Shown here piece after piece: positions 1 through 8,032 of a stretch of 17,274 bases of DNA (positions are counted from its first letter, which is position 1; each line of letters starts with the position of its first letter). Both the position numbers and the translations under genes were made by a program. Origin of the DNA: Bacillota bacterium (GTDB taxonomy: Bacteria; Bacillota; UBA4882; UBA10575); the NCBI GenBank assembly GCA_012521315.1, contig JAAYMP010000105.1, positions 1 to 17,274 of the forward strand. Direction: 5' to 3'. The notes beneath the pieces are model-generated. The model made no database searches and was not told the DNA's origin. It worked only from the letters and a program-made list of their open reading frames with translations.

Positions 1-155
1 AATTTAAAATCACCATTTATGTATAACCGGATATTACGAAAATACGTTATGAAATCGGGATTAAAAAGTATTGTTATGCATGTAGATCAGTAAGTTGCCT
101 TCGCCCCGCCAGGGGCCATTATTCGAGCTTGACTCTTTAATTCTGGAGGACAGAA

Positions 156-317
156 ATGAAAAGATGCATCCCTCTAGTTTTGGCCATATTATTGTCAATA
201 CTAACTTTGATCCAGTATATAAAGGGGATAGTGATGGTTACTTCTCAAAATCTCGAAAAACGGGTGCTCCTGTTGTTGCCAGTGATTTATCCTATGAGTT
301 TTCTATGGCTGTGGTAA
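156..317 (+). CDS. possible small membrane protein (53 aa)
   Basis: A 53-codon frame opens with ATG five bases after GGAGGA (145-150), a very good ribosome site. The product is mostly hydrophobic: a first segment at about residues 4-22 (CIPLVLAILLSILTLIQYI), a short polar stretch with QNLEKR, then a second hydrophobic segment ending in SFLWLW. It would make a two-pass or hairpin membrane peptide. I do not recognise a family. An overlapping frame from a TTG at 95 to 349 encodes 84 polar residues but has no ribosome site at its start, so I prefer the 53-residue reading. T-rich DNA can produce hydrophobic frames by chance, so the ribosome site is the main support. No promoter is clear upstream. 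Confidence 0.4.
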   Translation: MKRCIPLVLAILLSILTLIQYIKGIVMVTSQNLEKRVLLLLPVIYPMSFLWLW

Positions 318-381
318 ATGCTTTAAAGAAAACAGAATTATCAAAGTAAAAGAGAGACCGCAGTATAATAGCGTAAAAACA

Positions 382-410
382 GAAGCCTCCGGACGCTTTC
401 CGGAGGCTTC
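382..410 (-). terminator. Rho-independent terminator of the chemotaxis receptor gene
   Basis: A perfect 11-bp stem (382-392 with 400-410) around a 7-base loop is followed on the reverse strand by TGTTTTTACGC. It lies 32 bases past the stop of the reverse-strand receptor gene. The forward side lacks a T-run, so it acts on the reverse strand. Confidence 0.85.
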
Positions 411-442
411 TCCTCTGAGCGGTGGTTATGGTCAAAAAAGTT

Positions 443-2569
443 TCAGATGGTGAATTTAGAGATAGCCTGGACCAATTTATCGGCCATGGCGCGCAATTCA
501 TTGGCCATTTCTTTAACGTGTCCGGCAATGGCGGCTTGCTCTTGAATGGAAAAGGCTACTTGTTCGGACGAGGCGGCCGATTCCTCCGAAATGGCGCTGA
601 TACTTAAGACCGATTGCGTGGTCTCGTCTTTTACCTCGTTAATCTTCCGGACGTGGTTATTCATGTCGGCGATCCGTTCGACGATTAAGTCCATCCCTTT
701 AATAATTTCATCAAAGGTAGCTTGGGTTTGGGAGACGACGTTAAGCTGTTCAAGGACAATGTCATGGGCCTTCGCCACATTGGTGGAGGAGTTAATTGCC
801 TTGTCCTGAATACCCTCCAAAAGATTCTGGATGACTTTTGCGGCGGTATCGGTCCGGTTGGCTAGTTTTGTGACTTCATCGGCAACCACGGCAAACCCGG
901 AACCTAGCTCGTGGGCGCGTGCGGCTTCAATTGCTGCATTTAAAGCCAGGAGGTTTGTTTGTTCGGCGATATCGGAGATTAAATTGGTTACATCCCGGAT
1001 CTTCTCTGAATGCTGAGTAAGTTCGGTGATGTCATCGTTAATCGTTACCGTAATCTGGTTCGTTTCATTGGCCTTCTGGATCAAATCGGCCATGATTGAC
1101 TTGGAACGCATACTGATATCTCTGGTATGATTGGAAATAAGCTCGACGTCGTTGAACTTGCTGGCAGCTACCTCAATTTCTTTGGCCAAGACACCCATTT
1201 GCTGGACGGTTTTTTCGGCTTCGTTTGTCTGCTCGATTGTTCCCCTGGTAATTTCGGATGTGGCGTTGGCCACCGCTTCAGCCGATTGGGCCGACTGAAT
1301 TGAACTGGATTCCAGCACCAAACTGTGTTCGGAGATGGAAGTTACCGCTTCTTGTGTATCTTTGACCAACTGACCGATCTGGGTCGCCATCATATTATAA
1401 CTGTTACCCAGTTCCCGCAATTCATCGTGGGTGGTAATATCCACTTTTGCTGTTAGGTCACCGTTTTTGGCCTTCTCCATTGCGGCGATCACTCTTTCCA
1501 GGGGGAGGGAGATGCTTAGCGAAACCCCGTAGAAGAAGGAGATAGCGATTAAAGCAATGAGGATGGAGATGGCCGCGTTTAAAAAACCCTGGAGATAGAT
1601 CTCGCGGAAAAGGTAATTGTGCTGGGCAAGCCCGATAATGTACCAACCTTTGGTGCCTAACAAGTTATAAGTCACCAGGGTGTTCTTTTTGTTTAAGCGG
1701 TCAATGAAGTAACCTTTTTGCATGTCGCTGCTGTCAAGGATTTTGTCGATTTTATTGGAAGCCAACAAACTGGTGATGCTGGTACCCACTTGTTCGGGAT
1801 AGGGAGAAGCAAGAATTTGGCCGTTCTGTTTTACGATTATCGAATAGGGGCGATTTTTGGTTTGTTCAGCGTGTTGACCTAGATTGATCAACATGTTGAC
1901 GTTGGCATCGTTATAGACCACCACAAACGCCGCCAGGGGCCGGTTTTCCGACAGGCTTTTCACAATGTTGACCATTGTCAAGTAGGAATCGACCACACCC
2001 CAACAGGTTTGCCCCGGTGCGGCCAGCGCTTCCTGGTATAAAGGCGAATTTTTAACTTTGGCGTACATACTCCGGATATCACCTGTTCCGACTCCGACAA
2101 GGGCATCGCCGTCGAGTTGGCTTAGGAGTATATAATCGACGATATTCTCAAAAGAACGCACCTCATGGAAGAGATTTTGAATGGAGAACCTTGCCGGGAT
2201 GGAATTATAGTTTAAAAAGTTTTGGATGTGGTTTTGGAGGTCAGGGTCAGTCTGGAGTTTAACTCTTAAATCTTCGCACTTTTGTAGTTGGAAATCCAAG
2301 GAGGTACCGGCTTGAACCAGATTTTGTAATGAATACTCGGTAATTTTATTGGTAATTGTGCGGCGGGAGGTAAAGAAGGAGATTGTACTGACCGAAACAG
2401 TAGTGAGGATCGTCATAATTAAAAAATAGACGATTAGACGCTCACGGATTGAAAAACGCCACATGAAATTGATAAAACGACGAAAAATTTTCATATAAAA
2501 CTCAGTGAAAGCGGTGGTGTTTTGCCCAGAGCTTTGTCCTGTGGTACGACCGGTTTTTCTAAATAGCAT
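443..2569 (-). CDS. methyl-accepting chemotaxis protein (dCache-like sensor, HAMP, signalling domain)
   Basis: This is a 708-residue transmembrane chemoreceptor that would pass ligand binding to CheA/CheW and so control flagellar rotation. A basic N-terminal tail is followed by a first membrane helix at about 46-68, a large extracytoplasmic region (about 69-320) with features of a double-Cache sensor (WGVVDS, then AAFVVVYND), a second helix at about 329-353, HAMP at about 354-405 and a long coiled-coil signalling domain. The hairpin tip is diagnostic: EQTNLLALNAAIEAARA at about 538-554, then GFAVVADEV. The ATG at 2569 is preceded by AAGGTGA about ten bases upstream; an internal ATG at residue 26 has no ribosome site. 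The ligand cannot be told from sequence. The gene stands alone, with its own terminator and a sigma-D-like promoter. Confidence 0.95.
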   Translation of the reverse strand: MLFRKTGRTTGQSSGQNTTAFTEFYMKIFRRFINFMWRFSIRERLIVYFLIMTILTTVSVSTISFFTSRRTITNKITEYSLQNLVQAGTSLDFQLQKCEDLRVKLQTDPDLQNHIQNFLNYNSIPARFSIQNLFHEVRSFENIVDYILLSQLDGDALVGVGTGDIRSMYAKVKNSPLYQEALAAPGQTCWGVVDSYLTMVNIVKSLSENRPLAAFVVVYNDANVNMLINLGQHAEQTKNRPYSIIVKQNGQILASPYPEQVGTSITSLLASNKIDKILDSSDMQKGYFIDRLNKKNTLVTYNLLGTKGWYIIGLAQHNYLFREIYLQGFLNAAISILIALIAISFFYGVSLSISLPLERVIAAMEKAKNGDLTAKVDITTHDELRELGNSYNMMATQIGQLVKDTQEAVTSISEHSLVLESSSIQSAQSAEAVANATSEITRGTIEQTNEAEKTVQQMGVLAKEIEVAASKFNDVELISNHTRDISMRSKSIMADLIQKANETNQITVTINDDITELTQHSEKIRDVTNLISDIAEQTNLLALNAAIEAARAHELGSGFAVVADEVTKLANRTDTAAKVIQNLLEGIQDKAINSSTNVAKAHDIVLEQLNVVSQTQATFDEIIKGMDLIVERIADMNNHVRKINEVKDETTQSVLSISAISEESAASSEQVAFSIQEQAAIAGHVKEMANELRAMADKLVQAISKFTI

Positions 2570-2621
2570 TGTTCAACATCACCTTTTCTTCGTTAGTCTG
2601 GCAAAATAAAATCTACATCTA

Positions 2622-2647
2622 ATATCGGTCGACGATCACAAATCTTA
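2622..2647 (-). promoter_or_regulatory. candidate sigma-D (SigD/FliA) promoter for the chemoreceptor gene
   Basis: Read on the reverse strand, TAAG (2644-2647), 14 bases, then ACCGATAT (2622-2629). The Bacillus SigD consensus is TAAA, 14-16 bases, GCCGATAT, so the match is 3 of 4 and 7 of 8 with correct spacing. The -10 element lies 52 bases before the receptor ATG. Chemoreceptors are classic SigD targets, which raises the likelihood. Confidence 0.55.
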
Positions 2648-2648
2648 A

Positions 2649-2812
2649 TGCTTGTTTGGGGAATTGCGAAAAAATTCTCTTCACCCATCCAACATTAAAG
2701 ATGCAGATTGATGAGGGGAAGTTTACCGGGGAACTGCGTTCGTCAGGAATAAATACGACAAATTTCCTAATAAAAGGAATTAATCCGGCAAAGCGACGCT
2801 GGCGAAGGCAAC
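2649..2812. other. divergent intergenic stretch with no recognised element
   Basis: Between the receptor promoter and the kinase ribosome site I see no convincing -35/-10 pair for the kinase and no riboswitch or terminator fold. A short forward frame from a TTG at 2656 into the kinase start (to 2856) lacks a ribosome site and is probably not a gene. Confidence 0.4.
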
Positions 2813-2828
2813 AAGGAGGCAATTTAAT

Positions 2829-4343
2829 TTGGAAAAGCGGAAGAAGTGGCGACTGATTGGGATCGATCTTGGAACTACCCATTGCAAAGTGGGGCTCTTT
2901 GACGAAAAAGGACGGCTGCTTCACCTGGAAAAGCAGGCAACCATTACCCACCAAAGCGCTGATGGCCGTTTAGCCTACGACCCGGAGGAGCTTTGGCAGC
3001 AATTTGCCGGGATGTTAAAGCGGGTCCAGGCCGTGGCGAGACCCGGTGAGGTCCTGGCGATTGGCATTGCCAGTATGGCAGAGGCGGGTTTGTTGGTTGA
3101 CAAAAGGACGGGAAAAGCCAAGACGGAGATCGTTCCCTGGTATGACCGGAGAACAATGAAACAATATGAGCGGATCTGTCAAGTGGGGGATGCGCGCACT
3201 CTTTTTACGCGCATCGGTTTGTTTCCCAGCTATAAACATGGTTTGGCGAAAATCCTCTGGTTTAAAGAACAGGAACCCTCTCTGTTGGCAGACGGGATCT
3301 GGTTGTCGGCCGCCGACTACCTTGCCTTCCGCCTCACCGGTAAGTTCGGCACCGACCACACTTTGGCGGCCCGTACCTATGCCTACCGGATCGACCGTAA
3401 GGAATGGGACGAGGAGTGGTTGGCCGCATTCGGATTGCCGGCCGGCCTTTTTCCAACGGTGGAAGCGAGCGGTACTTCCCTGGGTGAAGTCCGTCGCGAG
3501 CTCGGCTTTCTGCCGGGAATTAAAGTCGCCGTCGCCGGCCATGACCACCTTTGCGCCGCGCTGGCTGTGGGCGCGATCACACCGGGGGTTGTCTTTGATT
3601 CGATCGGGACAGCGGAATCACTCATTGGCACTCTTGACCAGCGGGTTTTGGGCGACAAAGAATATAATTCCCACCTCTCCTTCGGTTGTCATGTCGTTCC
3701 GGGAAAGATGGTTTGGATCGGGGGCCTTTCGGCGGCCGGCGGTTCGCTCGAATGGCTGCGCCGGCAACTTGGGGATGAACCTTTAAGTTACCGGAAGATC
3801 GAAGATCTCCTGGCGTCAACGGGTCCGGAACCCACCGGGATTATCTATTATCCTTACTTGTCCGGAAGTGGAGCACCGCTGCGCGATCCAAAGGTAAGGG
3901 GCGCTTTGATTGGCTTGCGGGCCGAACACGGAAAAGCAGATCTCCTCAAGGCGATCCTGGAAGGGACGGCTTATGAGATGGAAGCGATCCGCCGGGCTGC
4001 TGCGCAAGTAGCAGATGGTGGGATTGAACAGTTCGTGGCGGTTGGTGGTGGGACGCGGAACCGAACTTGGATGCGGATTAAAGCGACGGTCTCCGGTTGT
4101 ACGATCCGGATTCCCCCTGTCGAAGAAGCTACCTTACTGGGGGCCGCTTTACTGGCCGCTATTGGCGCCGGGTTTTTCCAAAACGCTGCGGAGGCTGTGG
4201 CGAGTCTCGAGTTGGAAACGGAAAGCCAAGTGGTGGTACCTTGGGAGGAAAGCAGAGCGCGGTACCGTCAAATCTTCGAGGAAGGTTACTTAAAACTCCA
4301 ACACCCAATTCGCCAGTACTTTCAGACCGCGGGGAAAGCTTAG
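2829..4343 (+). CDS. FGGY-family carbohydrate kinase (xylulokinase-like)
   Basis: A 504-residue cytoplasmic sugar kinase of the hexokinase/Hsp70/actin fold, expected to phosphorylate a sugar or sugar alcohol with ATP. The N-terminal phosphate loop GIDLGTT is at 11-17. The likely catalytic aspartate is D239 in AGHDHLCAA. YYPYLSGSGAP (340-350) and the ATP-site segment VGGGTRNRTW (405-414) are typical of FGGY kinases, and the length is normal. Translation starts at a TTG; AAGGAGG at 2813-2819 is nine bases upstream and decides the start. The HDH context of the catalytic residue differs from the GxDN-type context of standard xylulokinases, so the substrate should not be assumed. No sugar transporter, isomerase or regulator lies nearby to suggest one. 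Confidence 0.9.
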   Translation: MEKRKKWRLIGIDLGTTHCKVGLFDEKGRLLHLEKQATITHQSADGRLAYDPEELWQQFAGMLKRVQAVARPGEVLAIGIASMAEAGLLVDKRTGKAKTEIVPWYDRRTMKQYERICQVGDARTLFTRIGLFPSYKHGLAKILWFKEQEPSLLADGIWLSAADYLAFRLTGKFGTDHTLAARTYAYRIDRKEWDEEWLAAFGLPAGLFPTVEASGTSLGEVRRELGFLPGIKVAVAGHDHLCAALAVGAITPGVVFDSIGTAESLIGTLDQRVLGDKEYNSHLSFGCHVVPGKMVWIGGLSAAGGSLEWLRRQLGDEPLSYRKIEDLLASTGPEPTGIIYYPYLSGSGAPLRDPKVRGALIGLRAEHGKADLLKAILEGTAYEMEAIRRAAAQVADGGIEQFVAVGGGTRNRTWMRIKATVSGCTIRIPPVEEATLLGAALLAAIGAGFFQNAAEAVASLELETESQVVVPWEESRARYRQIFEEGYLKLQHPIRQYFQTAGKA

Positions 4344-4368
4344 CCGTTGTCCCTGGATGGCGACGGCT
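4342..4368 (+). other. intercistronic hairpin after the kinase gene
   Basis: The bases 4342-4351 pair with 4359-4368 (10 bp including two G-U pairs) around a 7-base loop, starting inside the kinase stop codon. No T-run follows, so it is not a standard terminator. It could protect the 3' end of the kinase message or reduce read-through into the next gene. Confidence 0.45.
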
Positions 4369-4423
4369 GGTTACTGGTGGATAATGTTGGCGGAAGAAAG
4401 GAAAAATGGGAAACATCTGGAAT

Positions 4424-4438
4424 AATGTTAATAACATT
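4424..4438. promoter_or_regulatory. 15-base palindrome upstream of the LiaF-like gene, possible operator
   Basis: AATGTTA-A-TAACATT is a perfect 7+1+7 inverted repeat placed just before the ribosome site (AGAAGG, 4446-4451) of the LiaF-like gene. Its symmetry and position would suit a dimeric repressor or activator. No regulator gene lies next to it, and a chance AT-rich palindrome is possible. Confidence 0.3.
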
Positions 4439-4458
4439 GCCGGAAAGAAGGTTTGCCT

Positions 4459-5148
4459 ATGAGCGGTGTGCCCAAAAACCACTTTTTTTTAGCCTCTTTA
4501 CTGATTTTTTTTGGTCTTCTCCTGCTCTTAAACAACCTTGGGATTGCCTCCTTTGTGCCGACGTTCGGTACTTGGTGGCCATTGCTTCTCGTTGTCATTG
4601 GCCTGCACCAATTGGTAAGTTCCCGTCTGACCAATCTTTTCAGCCTGATCCTAATTTTCCTGGGCGGCGCGTTGCAATTGCGCAGACTGGGGCTGCTCGA
4701 CCAGATGCAAATGCGCTTATTATGGCCGCTCCTACTCATCATGTTCGGCGTAATCTTGTTGTTTAATTTCGGCGGCGCCGGCCGGCGGGCGGCGGAGACT
4801 AAGCCAGATGGCACCAGCGACGACGTGGCCATTTTTGGCGGTATTGAGCGGCGGATTGCTTCGCCCAGTTTTCGCGGGGGAAATGTGACGGCGTTGTTTG
4901 GAGGGGTCACCCTTGATCTGCGGGGTTCGACGTTGGCGAGTGGCGCAAACGTTCTGAATGTCCAGGCGGTATTCGGCGGGGTTGAACTTATCCTGCCCGC
5001 CGGGTGGAACGTAGAGATAAGAGGGGTTCCGCTCTTTGGGGGAATTGAAGATCAACGCAAAAAGGAGATCGGAACGGAAGACACTGACGAGCGCAAGTTA
5101 CGCGTTAATGCCCTGGTTGTCTTTGGGGGAGTTGATCTAAAAGACTAA
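4459..5148 (+). CDS. LiaF/YvqF-like membrane protein (four N-terminal helices, FGG-repeat C-terminal domain)
   Basis: 229 residues from the ATG at 4459, which follows AGAAGG by seven bases; a TTG six bases earlier sits too close to that site. The N-terminal half has four hydrophobic segments at about 9-27, 37-53, 58-73 and 87-103, each pair separated by short loops, as in DUF5668/LiaI-LiaF-like proteins. The C-terminal half, from about 118, carries five FGG motifs (IFGGIE, LFGGVT, VFGGVE, LFGGIE, VFGGVD) typical of the LiaF C-terminal beta-helical domain. LiaF is a negative regulator of the LiaRS cell-envelope stress system. No LiaR or LiaS gene is adjacent, so this may be a stand-alone relative. 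The gene follows the kinase by 115 bases and overlaps the convergent hydrolase by four. Confidence 0.85.
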   Translation: MSGVPKNHFFLASLLIFFGLLLLLNNLGIASFVPTFGTWWPLLLVVIGLHQLVSSRLTNLFSLILIFLGGALQLRRLGLLDQMQMRLLWPLLLIMFGVILLFNFGGAGRRAAETKPDGTSDDVAIFGGIERRIASPSFRGGNVTALFGGVTLDLRGSTLASGANVLNVQAVFGGVELILPAGWNVEIRGVPLFGGIEDQRKKEIGTEDTDERKLRVNALVVFGGVDLKD

Positions 5149-5915
5149 AAGAGGGTGTCGGTTAAAAATTCCGTTGTTTCCGTGAGTACTTGTTCTTCCC
5201 AAGCATGACGGTTGAAAGTATGATCGGCTTCGGGGACATAGATCAAGCGTGCCCGCCCGCCGAGGGCGGCCTGGTATTTTTGGGCGGTGGTTGGTGGTAC
5301 CATCTCGTCTCCGGTTCCGTGTAAGATCAAGGCCGGTCCCTGGTAGGCCTGGAGTGTTTCATAGGTATTCCAGTTGGCTAAATCAGTGTAGAAATTTTCG
5401 TTTAACCACAAACCGCCGATGTCGACCTGGCCGTGCTCGTTCCGGAGGAAACAACCTTTTTCTTCTTTTTGGCGGTAATGTTCCATAATCGTATCGATGC
5501 CGGCGGCCGCCCACAGGACCAATGCTTTCACGGTTGCGGGGTTATTCCCCGCGATAATCGACGCAACCGCGCCCCCCATGCTTAAGCCCACTAAACCAAG
5601 GCGTTCCGTGTCGGTGGTTGGCAAATAGCTGACGAATTTTAAAATCTCCTGCGCTTCCAAGACCTCGTTGCTGAAAGTCATCTCTTCGAATTCGCCGTCG
5701 CTTTCACCGGATCCGGAAAAATCAAAGCGAATCGCGGCCAGACCGTTGGCTGTCAAGCGCCGTGACAGTTTAAGAAAGATGCGGTGGGATTCCAGCTTGT
5801 TTCCGGAAAAACCGTGGAAAAGAATAACGGTCGGATAGATTCCGTCGCCATCGGGGTAGTGGTACATTCCCCGCAAGGTTTTCCCTTTGACCACCAGTTC
5901 AACGGGGTTTTGCAT
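5145..5915 (-). CDS. alpha/beta hydrolase (feruloyl-esterase/acyl-esterase-like)
   Basis: A 256-residue soluble serine hydrolase. The triad is visible: nucleophile S112 in GLSMGG, acid D203 in HGTGDEMVPP, and base H232 in EADHTF. The HGF at 34-36 supplies the oxyanion hole, and an RFDFSGSGES segment follows. The overall pattern resembles cinnamoyl/feruloyl esterases and related acyl esterases of gut bacteria. No signal peptide is present, so it acts in the cytoplasm. The ATG at 5915 has AAGGAG about 12 bases upstream, a rather long spacing. The stop codon overlaps that of the convergent LiaF-like gene. It follows the PolX-like gene on the same strand by 100 bases, with its own candidate -10 element between. 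The substrate is unknown. Confidence 0.85.
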   Translation of the reverse strand: MQNPVELVVKGKTLRGMYHYPDGDGIYPTVILFHGFSGNKLESHRIFLKLSRRLTANGLAAIRFDFSGSGESDGEFEEMTFSNEVLEAQEILKFVSYLPTTDTERLGLVGLSMGGAVASIIAGNNPATVKALVLWAAAGIDTIMEHYRQKEEKGCFLRNEHGQVDIGGLWLNENFYTDLANWNTYETLQAYQGPALILHGTGDEMVPPTTAQKYQAALGGRARLIYVPEADHTFNRHAWEEQVLTETTEFLTDTLF

Positions 5916-5971
5916 CTCTGCTCAGCTCTCCTTCTTCCTAAAAAACCGGATTCTCTTTCCTCTTCAGCTAT

Positions 5972-5977
5972 ATTATA
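5972..5977 (-). promoter_or_regulatory. candidate -10 element for the alpha/beta hydrolase gene
   Basis: A perfect TATAAT on the reverse strand, 56 bases before the hydrolase ATG. I see no good -35 hexamer at 16-18 bases, so this is only a candidate. Confidence 0.35.
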
Positions 5978-6015
5978 CAACTATTTATGATGACGGGGGG
6001 ACAGATCTTTCCAAT

Positions 6016-7764
6016 TTAATAATTATTTTTCTTTCGGGAAAAGAAAGCGGCAATCTCGACGGCGGTTTTCGTATTAAAAACATCGCTCTTTTCCAGCCAG
6101 CCCTTGCGGACCACCGGAATGCTCAGTCGGGTAAAATCCAATTCCCCAACGCTATGGGCGTCGGGATTGACGGCGATGGGGACCCCGCGTTTTTTGGCCT
6201 GCAGACACCAAGGCCAGTCTAAATCCATCCGGTAGGGATTGGCGTTGAATTCAATGATAATCCCTTTTTCGGCTGCTTTTTCGATGACCGGTTCCAGGTT
6301 GACCCGGTAGGCGGGGCGGGACAATAAAATCCGGCCGGAGGGGTGCCCAAGCATGGTGAGGTAGGGGTTGTCCATCGCTTTCAGGATCCGTTCCGTCATC
6401 TCGACCTCGTCCATCTGGAAATGGCTGTGGACGGACCCGACGACAAAATCGAATTGGGACAAAGTTTCCGGGTCGTAGTCCAGCTCTCCTGAGGGCAAAA
6501 TATCCGCTTCAATTCCTTTGAAGATCCTAAAGTGGGGGTACTCCTGGTTTAACTCGTCGATTGCCGCCCACTGCCGGCGTAAGGCCTCTTTGGTCAGGCC
6601 ATGGGCATAGTAGGCGCTTTGGCTATGGTCGGCGATCCCCAAATAATGATACCCACGGCTGATGGCGCCTTCCACCATCTCCCGTAACGTACTCAGCCCG
6701 TCGCTGTTGTTGGTATGCACGTGAAACAAGCCTTGGATATCTTCGGGTTCGACCAGCTTCGGCAGGCGGTTGGCCGCGGCTGCCTCCAGTTCGCCGCGGT
6801 TTTCCCGTAGTTCCGCCGGGATATAGGCGAGACCGAGGCATTGGTAGAGTTCGGCTTCATTATGACATCCGACGGGGGTTGTTCCCTTTTGCAAGCCGTC
6901 CGGCCGGAGTTGGTAACCAAGCTGCGCGGCCCGTTGGATCATGGCCTGCTTATGCTCCTCATTGCCGGTGTGGAACCACAAAGCAAAGGGGAACACCTCC
7001 GGGGGAACAACGATCAGGTGTACGTTGAACTCGCGCTGGAATGTAATGGTGCTTTCCTCCGCCGTTTGCTGGATGACGACTTTCCCGGACAACTCGAGTT
7101 GGTTCTCCAGTTCGGAACCGGTGAAGAAAGCCGTCACCTCTGGCGGGCGCGGGGAAGCGGCAACCAAGTCAATCCGGCGGTTCAACGGCAGACAGCGGCG
7201 TAAGCTCCCGGCGATCTCCACTTGGCTGACGGCCGGATGGGCGGCCAGGGCGCGCTGGAATTTTAAAGCCCATTCCATCCCTTGTCCCCAGAGGAAACTG
7301 CTCTGGTGCGCCCGGATAAACTCAAGTCCGGCGGCGATCTTAGCCTGTGTTTTCGGGCCAAACCCGGGAACGGTAAGCAACCTGTTATTGTGGCAGGCTT
7401 CTTCCAGCATTTCCAGGTCGGTGATCTGCAGGGCGGAAGCGAGCACCGCGATCTTTTTGGGCCCCAGGCCGGGCACGCGCAACAGGTCCAACAGGCCCAA
7501 AGGGGTGGTCTTCATCAGCTCTTCATAATAGGCAATTGTCCCGGTGGATTTCCATTCGAGGATCTTTTGGGTGATGGCCGGACCAAAACCGGGGATCTCT
7601 TTTAACCGCTCGTTACGGATTAACTCGTCCAGATCCGTCTCCAAACTTTCGATGGTTTGGGCCGCTTTGTAATAGGCCTTTGCTTTGAACGGATTTTCTC
7701 CTCTAACTTCCAAAAGGGTCCCAATCTGGTTAAAAAGATCGGCCAAAGCATGCTTATTCCTCAT
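6016..7764 (-). CDS. polX: PolX-type protein: degenerate family X polymerase domain plus intact PHP domain
   Basis: 582 residues with the bacterial PolX layout: an 8-kDa-like helix-hairpin-helix part (IPGFGPA at 57-63, VPGLGPK at 97-103, VPGFGPK at 132-138), the nucleotidyltransferase palm, and a PHP metallo-hydrolase. The palm keeps AGSLRR (185-190) and HTGNEEH, but the catalytic GDxD is changed to RRID (196-199), leaving only D199, and the third aspartate of the usual VDLR is His (V248-H249-L250). The metal ligands of the PHP domain are all present: H348, H350, D355, H380, E419, H446, H474, D535, H537. It probably cannot polymerise DNA but could still act as the Mn-dependent 3'-5' exonuclease or phosphatase known for PolX PHP domains in base-excision repair. 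The ATG follows GGGGTGA by four bases. Confidence 0.9.
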   Translation of the reverse strand: MRNKHALADLFNQIGTLLEVRGENPFKAKAYYKAAQTIESLETDLDELIRNERLKEIPGFGPAITQKILEWKSTGTIAYYEELMKTTPLGLLDLLRVPGLGPKKIAVLASALQITDLEMLEEACHNNRLLTVPGFGPKTQAKIAAGLEFIRAHQSSFLWGQGMEWALKFQRALAAHPAVSQVEIAGSLRRCLPLNRRIDLVAASPRPPEVTAFFTGSELENQLELSGKVVIQQTAEESTITFQREFNVHLIVVPPEVFPFALWFHTGNEEHKQAMIQRAAQLGYQLRPDGLQKGTTPVGCHNEAELYQCLGLAYIPAELRENRGELEAAAANRLPKLVEPEDIQGLFHVHTNNSDGLSTLREMVEGAISRGYHYLGIADHSQSAYYAHGLTKEALRRQWAAIDELNQEYPHFRIFKGIEADILPSGELDYDPETLSQFDFVVGSVHSHFQMDEVEMTERILKAMDNPYLTMLGHPSGRILLSRPAYRVNLEPVIEKAAEKGIIIEFNANPYRMDLDWPWCLQAKKRGVPIAVNPDAHSVGELDFTRLSIPVVRKGWLEKSDVFNTKTAVEIAAFFSRKKNNY

Positions 7765-7799
7765 TATGTCACCCCGTATCTTATACCTTCTTCCTTATC

Positions 7800-7805
7800 A
7801 TTATA
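7800..7805 (-). promoter_or_regulatory. candidate -10 element for the PolX-like gene
   Basis: TATAAT on the reverse strand, 35 bases before the ATG of the PolX-like gene. The hexamer at a 17-base spacing (TGGTGA) matches TTGACA at only three positions. Confidence 0.4.
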
Positions 7806-8012
7806 GCGTCTTGTTGACCTCTTCACCAGAGGAACAGCAAAGCGGGGATTGTGTTAAAAACGGGCGGGTAATGACCAGCGGGCTTTCGCCGCCAAAAGTA
7901 AACAGGAGATTAACCATTTATGGCGAAGTACAATTATTAACCGAAAATTATGGAAATTTTAGATGATTATAACTGCCCATTCGGTCGCTGGCCCGGGAAA
8001 GAGCAGAAATTA
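7806..8012. other. divergent intergenic stretch, no clear element for the forward genes
   Basis: AT-rich DNA between the PolX-like and RlmA-like genes. It holds a short inverted repeat (AAAATT-ATGGA-AATTTT, near 7944-7960) and a TATAAC near 7967 that could be a -10, but no matching -35 is seen. A short forward frame crosses from inside the PolX gene to 7966 and is probably not a gene. Confidence 0.3.
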
Positions 8013-8032
8013 TATTTTGCCAAGGAACAGGA

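Noticed and set aside
103..116. GCCCC-GCCA-GGGGC hairpin as a terminator
   Set aside because: Only five pairs and no T-run on either strand.
95..349. 84-codon forward frame from a TTG
   Set aside because: No ribosome site at its start; the overlapping 53-codon frame at 156 has a far better one. Kept only as an alternative.
2656..2856. Short forward frame in front of the kinase
   Set aside because: TTG start without a ribosome site, overlaps the well-supported kinase start, and shows no recognisable protein features.
7685..7966. 93-codon forward frame across the PolX promoter
   Set aside because: Begins antisense inside the PolX-like gene and has no ribosome site; low-complexity composition.
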